From: Klebsormidium nitens
Taxonomy: Eukaryota > Streptophyta > Klebsormidiophyceae > Klebsormidiales > Klebsormidiaceae
Direction of reading: 5' to 3'
DNA: 64,000 nt
Assembly: GCA_000708835.1 (NCBI GenBank)
Contig: DF236958.1
Location: forward strand, 10,860 to 74,859
Shown here: piece after piece, positions 25,153-36,840 of the stretch
How the letters are laid out: each line of letters begins with the position of its first letter
Position numbering within the stretch: position 1 is the stretch's first letter
Made by a program: the position numbers and the translations under genes
The notes under the pieces: generated by a model
What the model saw: the letters and a program-made list of their open reading frames with translations, nothing else
Database searches by the model: none
Told to the model about the DNA's origin: nothing

Positions 25153-26966
25153 CTATGCGGAGGAGTCCCGAACCATGCTTGCGGCAACTTTGACCTCCGG
25201 TGGAGCAAACAGGAAGACACACTCTGCCAGATACTCCTGGTGCCTGTCAAGGGGGAAGTCGAATTTCGGGATCTAGATTCCGCCATCTCACACTTCTTTA
25301 CACTTCTTCTAGGACCGTCTTCGTGACACTACCTTGTGATGGTAGTGGAATTATCGCACTTTCTGGCCTTTAGAAACAAGTTCTGAATGTATCAATTATT
25401 TTCCAGACTGCTTCTTTGCGAGTACCTAGATCACCTGTGCCGTCCAAAAGACTTCACAGAGAACAAGCGTCAGTACTTGCTTTGACAGCAAAGGCAACAG
25501 CTTGCAAGGCAACTTACCCATCCAAAGCATGGCAACCCCCCGCCACAAAGTCAACGCACCGCTGCTGTTCATCGACCCTGCAATAAGCAGAACCAAACCT
25601 AATTCAGAAAACAAGTCATTGAAGGACACTAAACGAATCAGGTTGTCACCTGTCACCCTTTGTTGACGAGTCTTGTTCTCCAACGAGTTGGCAACTTAAT
25701 TTGTTCAGTGCTGTGGAACACCCAGAATCACAGCTAGCTGGTGGCCTCCTTGATTGCAATCCTGGAGAGAGAACTCTTGGTCTGGATAGACCGTAATGGA
25801 AGCTGCATATTCTCTGCCCAACGCTCAGAAGCTCGGACTGCCTTGGAAGAGGGGTGGATACTCTCAAAGCTCTTTGAAAATAGACTGATGGTGGCAAGCT
25901 GCCTCACCCTTTGACACCGTTGAGATTCAGAATCACTGTCGTGCCCTGCTTGAGTGCGGAGACTGCAGAGATGACCTGCAAGCACGCTGGTGTTTGTCAG
26001 CTTGTTGGGATCTCATACACCTCTGGCAAGTATTGACAGAATTTGCAGATAGCCGCCACTTCATCCCTGACAGATTCCAAATGTCTCTGCTTGACCGCTT
26101 CTATCAACCATAACCAGAGTCATTCTGAGACGGTTCGTAGAATTTCTCTGATAGGATAGAAGAGTCATGTAGAATCGAAAGGTCTGATGCTGGCCTGACC
26201 TCGCTAAAAGCTGTGGGCCACATCACTATGTAGGAGGGTTCTTCCTCAACGGCACGCTGCTGATCCCAAGTCCAGGGCATCAATGCTGATCGGACTCCCG
26301 TCTTAGCTGCAGGAAAGAAGCCTGTAAGCTTCTGTAAACTTTGGCATCATACAGCAGGCAAATAGGAGCTCCTCCTCAGGATCAACACTTTAGCATCGTG
26401 AGCAGCTTGCACCATCGGTGCTCAGACCTCCTCCTTCTAATGCAAGAAATAAGAGTTCAAGATTGGGGATGGTTGAGGAAGAAGATTCATATGCAGGCTG
26501 ACTTCTCTTTGTGTCCCGTGCCAGACATGCATCTACAGGTCACGGTGGCCCTGCAGCAATGGTCTGGGTGATTGGTCTAAATGTCTGATTCTGCTCTCCA
26601 TCTTTGTAATCATCATTCAGAACAGAAGAATGCTGGCATCAGGCTCTGCAATCTGTCATGGCAGATCCTTACATTGTGTCTGCGAGAATAGGGAAGCACT
26701 GTAAGTCAATCAAGCAAGCCAGCCAAAAAGGATGCACCACTGAACTCGCCTGGTTGTGCGTTGCTTCTGCTCCTGGTTACCCCAAACTTGAAACCAGCAA
26801 AGCTCCCAGCTGAGAATTTCCTAGGGACCGACTGATCTACGGCACCTGCATACCCAGCTTTAGTTGGTCTCACGAACCTTCTCTGCTCTGCAATGTTCCT
26901 GCCTGCTGCACTTGCAAAGGTGCCACTGTGCTGAAAAAGACCGGACTTTGCAGCAGCCATCGCCAT
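25153..26966 (-). CDS. sepF: SepF-like plastid division protein
   Basis: Last five exons: 26306-26200, 26086-26021, 25975-25908, 25577-25518 and 25243-25153. They join in phase and end in TAG. They read YIVMWPTAFSE, VISAVSALKQGTTVILNLNG, VDEQQRCVDFVAGGCHALDG and HQEYLAECVFLFAPPEVKV. This is the SepF fold in order: the paired first strand and helix, the '(V)VLNL' strand, the 'QR.VDF..G..alDG' helix and the 'vFLFaP..V.V' strand. SepF tethers FtsZ to the membrane in cyanobacteria and Gram-positives, and the plastid copy would act at the division ring. The proposed first exon starts at ATG 26966 (MAMAAAKSGLFQHSG) and is rich in Ser, Ala and Arg, as a transit peptide would be. Its donor (near 26730-26740) and any small exon before 26306 are not settled. 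It diverges from the MobA-like gene. Confidence 0.8.
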
Positions 26967-27762
26967 GCTTGGCTCCCCTCTGCTGGTCTTCGGAACAGGC
27001 GCAAAGCGAGGCAGGAACACAGATCTGAACCGCAACTTCAGCTCGCTTTCTTGCCTTCCTTCGACTTGTAAAAGTTGTCCTTGCTTCCTTGGTTCCCTGC
27101 AGGCTGCTGTCGACTGTTCAGAATCAGTGTTCAGTTGTCCCAGATCACTGCGCCTCCTTTCGAATCTCTGAAGTGGTCGTTGGTCTGTACGTAAGAACGT
27201 TCCGGTCAGCGATTACCGCCGATGTAATCTCAGCCACGGCTCTGTATGTGCCTGTACGGTAGATTTACTTGCAGCAGGAGTTCGGAGAACAAATGTGCGC
27301 GCGCGTTGTCAGCCTGGATTCAGTTGCGAGCGAGGCAGGTTTCAAGTCTAAGCACAGCAATTGAGCTGCAGCCTGAATGAGATGCAATGCAATGATGGTT
27401 TTCTCATGGATGGTCAACAGGCTGAGGTCGCTGCAGTCTCAGAGCAGCAGATTCAAGCTGAAGGGAGCAGCGCAGACTCAGATCAGCGCCAGGTCTGAGA
27501 AAAAGATAGTGAAAATCCAAAGACAGGAGAAAGGGGCGAATATCGTGTGAGTGCCTTTGAGCTCGCTTGAGCTCAGTTGTAGACTCCCAGGCCAAATCCA
27601 GTGCTTCAGCGTTAATGCATGGCACCCCGCCGGGGCCTGTCGAGCTAAGAAGATTCTATCCGAACATAGTACTTGACAGGAGAGCTCAAACGTCACATGT
27701 AAGCTCCTTAGCTGATTTTCACATCTGCCCACTTGGGCCACATTGGCAGTTCCGGTTGAAAA
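26967..27762. other. Divergent intergenic region
   Basis: About 800 bases between the SepF-like start (minus) and the MobA-like start (plus). It probably carries both promoters and 5' leaders. No exon seen. Confidence 0.4.
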
Positions 27763-30700
27763 ATGTATTCGTCCAGGAACAGCAGCTTCAAGAGCTCCGG
27801 CGGCAGGCAGGCAGGAGTGAAGGTTGCGATACTTGCGACTGGACCATTCCATGCAGATGAGTCGGTCACTGAGCAGACGAAGAAGGTCCGAGGCTGCAGT
27901 ACAAGGTCACTTCTTGAGGTATGCATCATCTTATCCCATGAAAGCCGTGTGCATCAAGCAAAGTCGTCAAGATGAGCTGCTACTGTAGCTGGCAGGCAAT
28001 TTTCAATCAATGAAGGACAGAGTTATCACAGAATCATTAATCACAGCAATCTCGACATCCTGAAATTTCAGGCATGCACCAGACTTTGCCACCACTATTT
28101 CCATGGGTAGATCCACAAGACTGGGCACTTGATTTGGTGTCTTGTCCGATCACTCATACAAACTGATTGGGCTTCAGCAGCCTTTCAAACCATCTGCAAT
28201 TACTCTTCATGCAAGCAGCTAGATCTACGAGTCAATAGAAGACGATGAAACGCAACATTAATTTGCTTTTTTTTGTTTTGTTGTTTGTTTGTTTACTTAG
28301 CTACTTCGCTTCTGCAGCTCAACGGCCTGCCCCTGCTGTCCTACTGGCTGGCGCTCATCAAGCAGTGCCCCCGCCTTGCGCCGATTGAGCAGAATGTTTT
28401 CGTGCTCTGCAATAACAGCAACGAAGGTGGGCTCCTTGCTTCCTATTGATACTACTTAGAGCTGTTTTATGCACCTGCATAAAGAGCCATCACCTACGTA
28501 CTTTTCGAGTCGGAGAAGCGGACTTTAGTACGACCAATGAAGCTGAAGTCAGATGCCGTCTAGACCATCTCCATGTCAATTAGAGATGGACTCGGTTTTA
28601 AAGCTGCGGCAAAGACCTCGGACATGAGATCCAGCACTCTGCAGAATTACGAAAAGACTTGACTTCTTTCTTGAAAGCTTTCTTCGAGTCGATTAGCTGT
28701 AGTTTCCAACGCTGCAGCAATGTCCACGGTTTTCCTTTCATATCCTTCCGCTTTTGACAACGATTCATGCTTTCCTTCTCAGTAAGTCAATTTGTCACCC
28801 TTGCCTTCAGCTTTAAGGACAATCCTAGGGAAGTCAAATTCTGAAGCACGTTCAATCTTAGCAAAATCTGTCATAGGCAATCTATCAGAGGCAATTCTGT
28901 AGATCTTCACTGCACCCAATCACGAAGTGCTATCAGCCGACATCATTTGTCACACGTCACTTGCAGAGGAGCTTCGTCACTGGGCTTCGGATCCGAGTAA
29001 GCCCGCTGGAGGCTTCCCCGTGGATAACATCTGCAGCAACGGGGCCAGTACGAGTGGCAGCGATACCAGCGACCTGCAAGCCTGGATCGACTCCCGTGGG
29101 GTCGCTGAAAACCTGCTGATAGTCTCGGGGGATGCGGTATTCTCGCCGCAGTTCAACTTCAACCGGATCGTGGAGCACTCTCTGATTAGGGGGACGGACA
29201 CTGTCACCTTTGTGGTAAGTCCGCAGCTTCGAGAAAAAGTGCTTAACTTGGAAGTACCTCCTCAAAAATCGCGTTGTTTTCTCGAAGCGAAGTTGGTATA
29301 AGCTCAATAAGAGGAGTTGCTAAACCCAAGCAGGGGTCCGAGCTCTCCGTTGTTGACTTGCTCGGCGTTTCAACGTGCCAAAAATCGTTTCCTCATTCCA
29401 GCGAAGAAGACCGCGCGTGGCATATTCGAAGGCCTTTGAAAGGTCTCGGAGCAAACTTGCTACTTTGGAGCAGACCCTAGCTTCATTCGACGGACTTTCT
29501 GTCCGTATGGAAGAATCTACCAAGAACGTATATTGGCAGCTGTACGTGTACGTAGATGGTTCGCCCCAGGCTATGCTCGCAGGAAGGCCAAAAGTCAAAA
29601 ATGAAACAAATTCTCGTCTATCTCAGCACACGGCAGCAGAACGAGTAAAATCACTGATTTGGGCCCGCCTTTGCAGCATTGCAATGATAAGCTGGCTTTG
29701 CCACCTGGCTGGCCGCGGCTGATACTGGACTCCGACGGGCAGGGCGCCCAAAATCCGAATCCTAGGGTACGTCCGCCCATCCTAGTTACTCGCCGACTCT
29801 GCGTTTGAACCCTCTTGCACCAAATCTCCAGGTCCTTCTCGAGCAAATGTTCTTCACATGTTATGTCTTCACTGTGTGGAGCCCGCTCGTCCAGCACTTC
29901 ATAATGCTCACTTTATAGACTTTCGGTTCCTTTGATCAAGAAGCTCAACCTCGTCGTCCACAGCCTAATGACGTCACCGCATGCATGACGCGCGTCCTGC
30001 TTGACTGTGCTTTCGCAGCTCAAACTTATCCAACTTCGCTTCCAAAATACACGCGGAAGGCATACTTTGCTTCCACAACCACGGCTGACATCTGTTTTCA
30101 TCTCCAGGTCGCTCAAATCGACCTCACCGGTGAAAGCGGCTCGGAGCTGACCGTCACGCCGTTGATCTTCCTGCGGGATACATCGCTATGCCATTTGCGG
30201 GAGTGCCAGTCGCAACGCGCTCGCAGCGAAACCTCGGACCTGGGGGAGTTTTTGCATTTTCTCAGCACCCAGGTAAACCGCATTACAGACCCAGTACGAA
30301 CCTGCGATGCTTTCGATGTTAGCCTTGCCAATCGCAGGCGGTGTCTCTCTACCGTATTCTCTCGTCGTACTTTCGTGTCACCTTCAAACATAATCCGAGC
30401 GCTTGAATTTCACAGAAGAACGATGCAGAGCTTTCGTCATCACCAGTAAAACTAGACAGTGCTTGACGGATTGCTCATCAAAGCTACGCCGAGATTCGCT
30501 CGGAGACTCAACGGATACCTAGGACATCCGTCTCATCGCCCCGACAAGCATCTGCTAAATGGGCCGCAAAAAGAAATAGAAAGCTTCGCTGGTCGCCCGC
30601 ACAAGAACATCAAAAGACGTCCCTTGACGCTCGTAGCAATCAATTTGCAGTTTTAGAATACCCAAACGTTAGAAGTCCTGAAACCTCCGTTCCATGATTG

Positions 30701-31748
30701 TTGCAGGAGCCCATCTTTGCTTTGGAGACAATCGGTCTCTTTAATGTATCCACGCCGGAGCAAGCAGAGTACGCGGATCAGTTTTTCAGAGTGAGTCGAG
30801 GCTCGCTTTTGGTTCATTTTGGAGTCAGCGCCAGCAGAACACAATAACTTCTTTCCTTGCAATTATCATTCCGTTCTACAAGTTTGACAGGTGTTCGTAC
30901 GACTAGTATACGTGCTGCAAATGCGGTCTGGTGGACACATTTTCGTAAGCCACCGCTTGACCGTGCTGCAAACTTTCAGAAGGGATAAATACGGAAGGAA
31001 GAGCGTATGCGGCTGTTTAAGAAGATAACCTTAGCATCTGACCTCTGGTTTCGTGTACATCGTACGAGTTTCGCACCTTTCTGTTGGACGTCCTATGGAT
31101 GCATCTTTTCCCGACTCATTGGTCTTAGTCCTCAGGTTCTTTCACAGAGTTCTCAAAGAACAAAAACCTTTTTCGGCTCACAGCAGGAGAAAGATTGAGC
31201 CTTCGGTTGCAATCTTTTGATTCTCTCGCCCAGGTTAAAATATAAATCGTCGACGCAGAGTCCGACGTGGTGAATACGTCTCCTTACACAGTCCCCTGTG
31301 AATCCAACCTTCTTCGGTGCCACATTCAATTTGATCCGACGTTATAACACCTTTGATGTTATATAATCTTAATCTAGATCTTCCGATCTCTGATCTGACG
31401 TTTCTCTTCCGTCAGATGTATGCTCGCGAGCTGCGCTTGCAAAAGGAGGGCGTCCGAAACATCAAGCACACAGAGAGCAACGTCCAGCTCAAGCTGGACG
31501 CGACGGCCGGCTCGCCGCTGACTTCACATGATGCCGGGCCGACGTCATCAAGCACCGGCCGCAGCCTGAGCTCCACCGAACGGACCGCCAGTCTCGGATC
31601 TCAGTCGGGGAGCAGGATCGGTGTGACAGCTGCTGACATGCTGCGGGTGCGTGAAGTGATTAAAAGGCCGTTTTACCTGCTCAATCAGTGGGAGAAATGC
31701 TCCTTTTTGAGGAGTCGTGTTTGTTTCGTCATCCATGCGAAAGTTTGA
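27763..31748 (+). CDS. MobA-like nucleotidyltransferase family protein
   Basis: Exons 27763-27918, 28318-28426, 28967-29214, 29677-29766, 30108-30272, 30707-30790 and 31416-31646 (or beyond) join in phase, giving 361 residues to DMLR. The fold is GT-A/NTP-transferase: VKVAILATGPFHADES at the N-terminus, LLELNGLPLLSYWLALI (the sugar-phosphate nucleotidyltransferase 'l..l.gkplisyw' segment), ENLLIVSGDAVFSPQFNF (metal-binding 'D' of the 'GD..f' motif), then WPRLILDSDG, VTPLIFLRDTSL and ALETIGLFNVSTPEQAEYAD. The usual LxGGxxxRxG nucleotide loop is poorly conserved (ILATGPFHADES), so activity is uncertain. If the last splice is not used, reading continues to a TAA near 31748. If it is used, the protein is fused to the PIERCE-like exons downstream. 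The substrate is unknown. Confidence 0.75.
28262..28317 (+). repeat. T-rich run before a splice acceptor
   Basis: A TTTTTTTTGTTTTGTTG microsatellite-like stretch with repeated GTTT words lies directly before the acceptor of the second MobA-like exon. It probably serves as, or expanded from, the polypyrimidine tract. Confidence 0.5.
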
Positions 31749-31757
31749 CGAAGGCTA

Positions 31758-32777
31758 ATGTACCTTTCAGCAAATCCTCTCCCTCGCGAGAGCAAACAAA
31801 AGAAAATAACGACCGATTGCAACGTTGTGATTGAAAGGCGAAATGAAAACAGGCGGAAAAGGACGGACCTTATGATGCTGCAGATGGGCGATATCGGCCC
31901 CCTTCCGCTGCACGACATCATTAGCACGTTCCGGGAACGGTATGCGGGCGCCCAGGCGGAACGGATCGAGAGGGAGCGGAACGAGCCGAAGCTGCCACCC
32001 CGATTCGAGGACGCAAGTGCGTGAGATGTTCCCTCTGCTTTTATTATTGAACTTTCCTGCATTTTACTTCTGGTGCTTGGTATGCATGACTCTGTGTAAA
32101 TGCGGAGTCCGTTCAGAGGACCTCTTAAAGAAAGTTGCCATTGACTGGCGTCCGGCGATACTGGACCCGCCGTTGACGCCTTCCGTCAAACCCTCTTGCG
32201 GTCCGTTGTTCAGCCTGATCAATGTCTTTTCAGCGACGGGGTTCAAAGCTTCGGTTACGTTGCGAAGGCTTAGAGTAGCTTCTTGCCCCACGAATTTTCA
32301 TCGCGACGGCTTGTGCGTACAAGCACCCAAACCGAGACGCCAGGAGGATTCCCCGCGCTTGAGATCGCAAATCGCAGAATCTCCCTATCATCTTACTGTT
32401 TTCAATCTACCATCGTCGTGCGGGTACGCTCCAGTGGAAGGCCAAGCAGGAGTACCCGGTGTTCTGCCCTTGGGCATACAAACCGACAAGAGCGCCAGGG
32501 GGATCCCCCGCGCTCGAAACTATTGCCTCACCATTATCAGCTTTTGTTTCTAGGTATGTTCCAGTGGAAGGCAAAGCAGGAGCACCCGGTGTTCACCACC
32601 AGCAGCAACGCGTACGGCAAGAAGGGGCCGACGCAGCACGAGATGCCGCTCAAGTGGTCCGGCGTGAAGGGCGAGTTCACGAGCACGCAGTTCGCGGGCG
32701 GGCCCAGCAAGGGCACCACGGGTTTCAACACGTCGGTGACCAAGTCCAAAGTGCACAAGCTGATGGACGACTTTTGA
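31758..32777 (+). CDS. PIERCE-like (C9orf116/UPF0691) axonemal inner-junction protein, separate gene or 3' part of a fusion
   Basis: An exon ending at 32016 has NEPKLPPRFEDA and joins in phase to an exon at 32554-32777 with FTTSSNAYGKKGPTQHEMP and TGFNTSVTKSKVH, then TGA. This matches the PIERCE1/C9orf116 family pattern (LP.RF...WF, then Y.TS.QAYG...PT.HEMP, then a G..R/T..NTS..KS motif), a microtubule inner protein of doublet microtubules (FAP182 in Chlamydomonas). In-frame ATGs lie at 31758 and 31872. The first is only ten bases beyond the stop that would end the MobA-like frame, and acceptor-like AGs at 31770 and 31883 would allow in-frame splicing from that gene, so the two may be one transcript. 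It implies a life stage with motile cilia. Confidence 0.65.
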
Positions 32778-33803
32778 AGTTCGGCGTGCATGCGTGCGGC
32801 TTGCCTTCACTTCAACGTTGGTTCTAAGGAATGTATTCGGTTTTGATCTGCCGCGCTTTATATGAAATTGGACCGGCCGGGGCGTCGCATGTGGCGGTCA
32901 GCTGAAAATGCTTAGAATCCTAGTGTAACCCTAACTCCTCCCTAACTAATGATCGCGGCTGCCCATGCATCATGGAGTCTGCGCTCCTAGCTTTGGACAT
33001 GAGTCTCTTATGGAAGGGTTGCATTGCCAGTAAAGTGCCGTCACTGCCATGGCATGTACGTGTAAGAATGCACCGTCGCCAGCTGAGTTCAGACGGTCCA
33101 GATTCGGTGCACACGGATTCTAAGATCCGTGTCCCTGGTCGGACTCGGCATACATCGAATTTTGATGCTCATGGCGCAGACTCCAAAATCGATTGCGGCT
33201 GCCAGCTAGCTAGATCCGCGTCCCGCTCAGCAAATGATGGCACGGCGGGACCAGAACAAACCACCTGAAGTTCCCTATAGCCAGTGCAAGTTTCTGCGAA
33301 TGTTGAGGCCATGCTTTCATTGACGTACCGTCTTCGAGTGCGCTGCAGTCCTGCTACTATAGTCCTCGATGCAGAACATGCATATTGGCGGTTAAGCTGG
33401 ATTTGCAATTGACATGCCATCATGATGACGAAATCCAAATCAGTGTGCAGAGGCATGCGATGGAATTCTAGGTTTGCCGGCCCTATCTGAAAGGATTCAG
33501 CGAAAGACATGTACTCGAAGGCAAGTTACAAGGGGGAGCCTAGCATGAAGCAAGGAGGTATGTTTCACTCAGGCTTCAGCATCTTCAGGAATGTCAAAAG
33601 GCTAAGCAATGCTTTGTTTTTCCCCCGATCCTTTGAGAATCTTTCGCTCTATATTACAATGACGACCTGAGATGAGAAGATTGTCCTACGGTCAATGCGC
33701 TCGCCCAATGCTCTTGATTACCAATTGAATCTTGACACTTGAACAACTCCTGTCCTTTTTTCTAGTCAACATGCTCGACCTGCGTTGCGCTTCAACTCGG
33801 CAC
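32778..33803. other. Intergenic region between convergent genes
   Basis: About 1 kb between the 3' ends of the PIERCE-like exon (plus) and PSF3 (minus). A pair of inverse words GGAGTCTGCG and CGCAGACTCC, each next to GCGGCTGCC, lies near 32945-33205. No gene is supported. Confidence 0.45.
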
Positions 33804-36800
33804 CTAACGTTTCCTTTTCTTGCCCAGTATGGGAGCCATGTTATAGATGGAGTCTTTACGTTGCCGCCATTGCGTGAAGCTCTGCATCGACTGCCTGCCG
33901 GCCTCGAAGACTGCAAAATTGAGGGCAAAATTAGTTACGTGCTCCTGGAAAGTGGCTCTCACGCAGAAACGGAACGACACTCCTAGCTGGAGCAAGCTGG
34001 AGTGTGGTCTATCCGCAAAGTCTAGAACCTCTTACGGCGGCTACTCAAGAGTGGCCGCGTGGTCTTCAGCCAGCGTGGCACAAGGAGACTGGTTCGTTAA
34101 ACCAAAGGCATTCATTTCGTGTCGGTCCTCAAGCCGGACTTGCCGCCAATTTCCCTTGCAGAAAGGAGTCTATGCTTGACTTGAGCAGAAGAAGCACTGT
34201 GACTGAATTGCAATCTGAGCAAATTCACTGCCAAACGTCCCAATACATCCAACGCCAAGAATGAGCATCAGTCTACCTTCACTTTCTTTCTGATAGTCAG
34301 CCTCGCCGAGACTCCCATCAACCCCGAGAATCTCGACGCCAGAGTAAGATTGCAAGCGTGAACCCCGTCCATGTCCAAGACCGTCTCAAGGCTCTCAACA
34401 AGCGTAAGTGATGTTCCTGGACGCTTCTCTTGTCGAGTTGTGCTTCCTACAATTCAGCATTTTCGAAGCCCTTCGTAACTCCAGCCGTTCAACGCCCCAA
34501 ACCCTCCGAACTCGCAACATCTTAATCTCAAGTCGGGCTGAGGCAAGGGTCGAAGTCTCACTCCGAATCTCCTCTCGCGTCATGATCCTCTTGAGGGCTT
34601 GAACGTCTTCATCGGGCGCGAAGTGACTCTGCAGGAGCAAGTCCTTGTAGCGCCCCCGGAATGTGATCAGGAGAAAGTCTGCCAGCTCAGCGTTGTTGTC
34701 TCTGCGGCAAAGATAAAAATACTCTTATTAGCAATGGAGACTAAAGGTCAACATCGAACGCCAACAATCGATTCAACCTCGAAGGGTCTCCATGATCGAG
34801 TCGCAAGCGTGCTGGAGGTCGGGTGGAGTTTCTCAAGTAGTGGCCCGTAGGTCCTATGTCATGAGATACTGAACCACCGAAAGGGTTGAAAAAGCAGTCA
34901 ACGCAGCAAAGCGTTGACAGGGAGAAAAATAGCGTATTAGTGTCATCGCACAACGTTTGCTGCGTGAGAGACGCACGGGGCAAGGCCTTCCTTTAGGACG
35001 TAAGCAAGGCAACCGTTTTGCTAGATTGTTGGGGAGAAAGGCGAGCCAGGGGGTTGGGGAATAAACACTCACAGGATTCTGCAAAGGCTCCTTCCAAAGG
35101 CGTAGAAGAAGGCGCTGCGCTCTCTCAAATTGACCACCCCCGGGTCCGCCTGGATGTCTTTCTTGACCCTGCAAAGGAAATGCAAATGTTGGGCAAGCAC
35201 AAGGTGAGCACGAGTCAGGAAATTTGTATGTTTACGGGGACTGGGCGGGATGATACCGGATCGCTTGTGAGCAACCGCTGGATTCGTATGGCTCCTTGTA
35301 GAATCTTCCTTGAGGGGAGGCTGCTAATCTTCCGTTCTGAAGAAAAGGGGAGTGGGGGAGGCAAAAATCAGTAACTTTTAGCCGGATGTCCCTTGCATTC
35401 TAGTGCCAAACGAAGCTTGCCTCCTCGACCAGCAGCTTATCAAGAGGGTGCCGGGAGACATATCCAAGACATAATACAAGTTGCATGATGGCAATCTCAC
35501 TCGGTCTACGCGCATCAAAGAAGATGCAACGGGGCCTTTGGGGGGTTGACAGCCAGAATAGACTGCTCCAACCTGCTTCTAGACGCTCAGTTTAAGGCAG
35601 AGCGGAGCATGGCAACAAGTAGCAGGGAAGCTTTTCGATTGTCTGGATCCGCAACTCAAACGTTGAGGAAAGTATTTTTCTCCCATTTAAGCGGAATTGA
35701 GCGGGCAATGACCAGATCCCTGAGCCTGACACAGCCTCTGGCTACGGTCTGCTTCTCTAACCAGATTGCTGTGTAGACCGTCACATGAAGCAGTGCCAAG
35801 TCTGAAAGGGCCTCAAGAAGTACAGCCCTTTTCCAAAAGCTCACCTCTCATTGAAGCATTTTGGCGTGCGGACCTCAACAAAGCGCTTCTCGCTGAGTTG
35901 CCCCTTAGTCAGCCACTGGGGGAGATCAACTTTCACCCCTTCCGCCAGCTGCACGGAAGAAAATTTTTGAAGCTTGGTCCTCAAAATTATAGACCCTATA
36001 CATGCCTGCGGTGGTGTATCCGCTTTCGAATATGTCTAATCTTCTGAAGCGGGGATTTGTTGCCGGTGCATTTTGACAAGGGTTTATGTCTCAAAGCTCA
36101 CCCCGAAGAGCCCGCACAAACCTCAATCAAAAAGTTGGATTACAAGTCCGCAGACTTGTTGCAGCAGCGTTCACAAGAACCACCTACAGCTGATTGACTT
36201 CCCCCTTTTACGCACTGCACCTTCTAAACCCCAAGAAAAGTGTATCCATAACAGGTTTTCAGGCTTCAGGTTCATTGTGAGCAGGTTAGGAGAAGGTAAA
36301 CCACTGTGCTTTGCCGCTGCTCTGTGCTTTTGTGAGGGTGCACACGCAGAGAGCTGGGACTGTAGTGCTTGGTTCTGCCAGCAGAGGAAACAACTTGTAT
36401 AGATAGCACATTGACATCAACATAGATTCAGATGTAAGAAACACCAGTGCTATACAGACTGGGGAAAGTGGAGCTACTCACGTCGTCATCGTCACAGCTT
36501 GGGTCAAGCGCTCTCCCGACGCCTGTGACACTTGTCAGGAATAGCACCGGCACTCTCTGCATGACATTGAGCCTCGCGTCAATTCGCAGACTTTTGTTCC
36601 CACCGATTTTGCAATGTATCATGCGTACGCATGCTTGAGATATTCAACATCCTTCTGATCTGACCTGCTGACCAAGTTCGAAGCCTCTGAGTGTCAGCTA
36701 GGTGGACGGGATAAGAAACCACATTAGGGTTTCAGATCTTGGTGCGGTGATCACTCTGGTGAATAAAAGCACCATACCTCTTCCTCTGCCAGGATAGCTT

Positions 36801-36840
36801 CTAGATCAAAGTAGTCCGCTCCAATTGCAGATGCCCCCAT
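33804..36840 (-). CDS. PSF3: GINS complex subunit PSF3
   Basis: Six exons: 36840-36778, 36556-36482, 35948-35845, 35168-35073, 34701-34562 and 33910-33804. All borders are GT-AG and all phases match, giving 194 residues and TAG. It starts MGASAIGADYFDLEAILAEE, the conserved PSF3 opening (YF.l..IL.eEe). KVDLPQWLTKGQL is the 'veLPlWLa..L' segment. ADPGVVNLRERSAFFYAFG matches 'ADp..vdL....FY.fG'. FLLITFRGRYKDLL matches the helix 'Ll.tF..Ry'. FEAGRQSMQSFTQWR matches the C-terminal 'l..aG......f..W', and it ends GKKRKR, a likely nuclear signal. PSF3 is one of the four GINS subunits of the CMG replicative helicase. Length is close to plant PSF3 (about 190). Confidence 0.93.

Noticed and set aside
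29215-29676. Extra exons of the MobA-like gene (frames around 29375-29480)
   Set aside because: Direct joining of 29214 to 29677 keeps phase and gives the family order, so the stretch is one intron.
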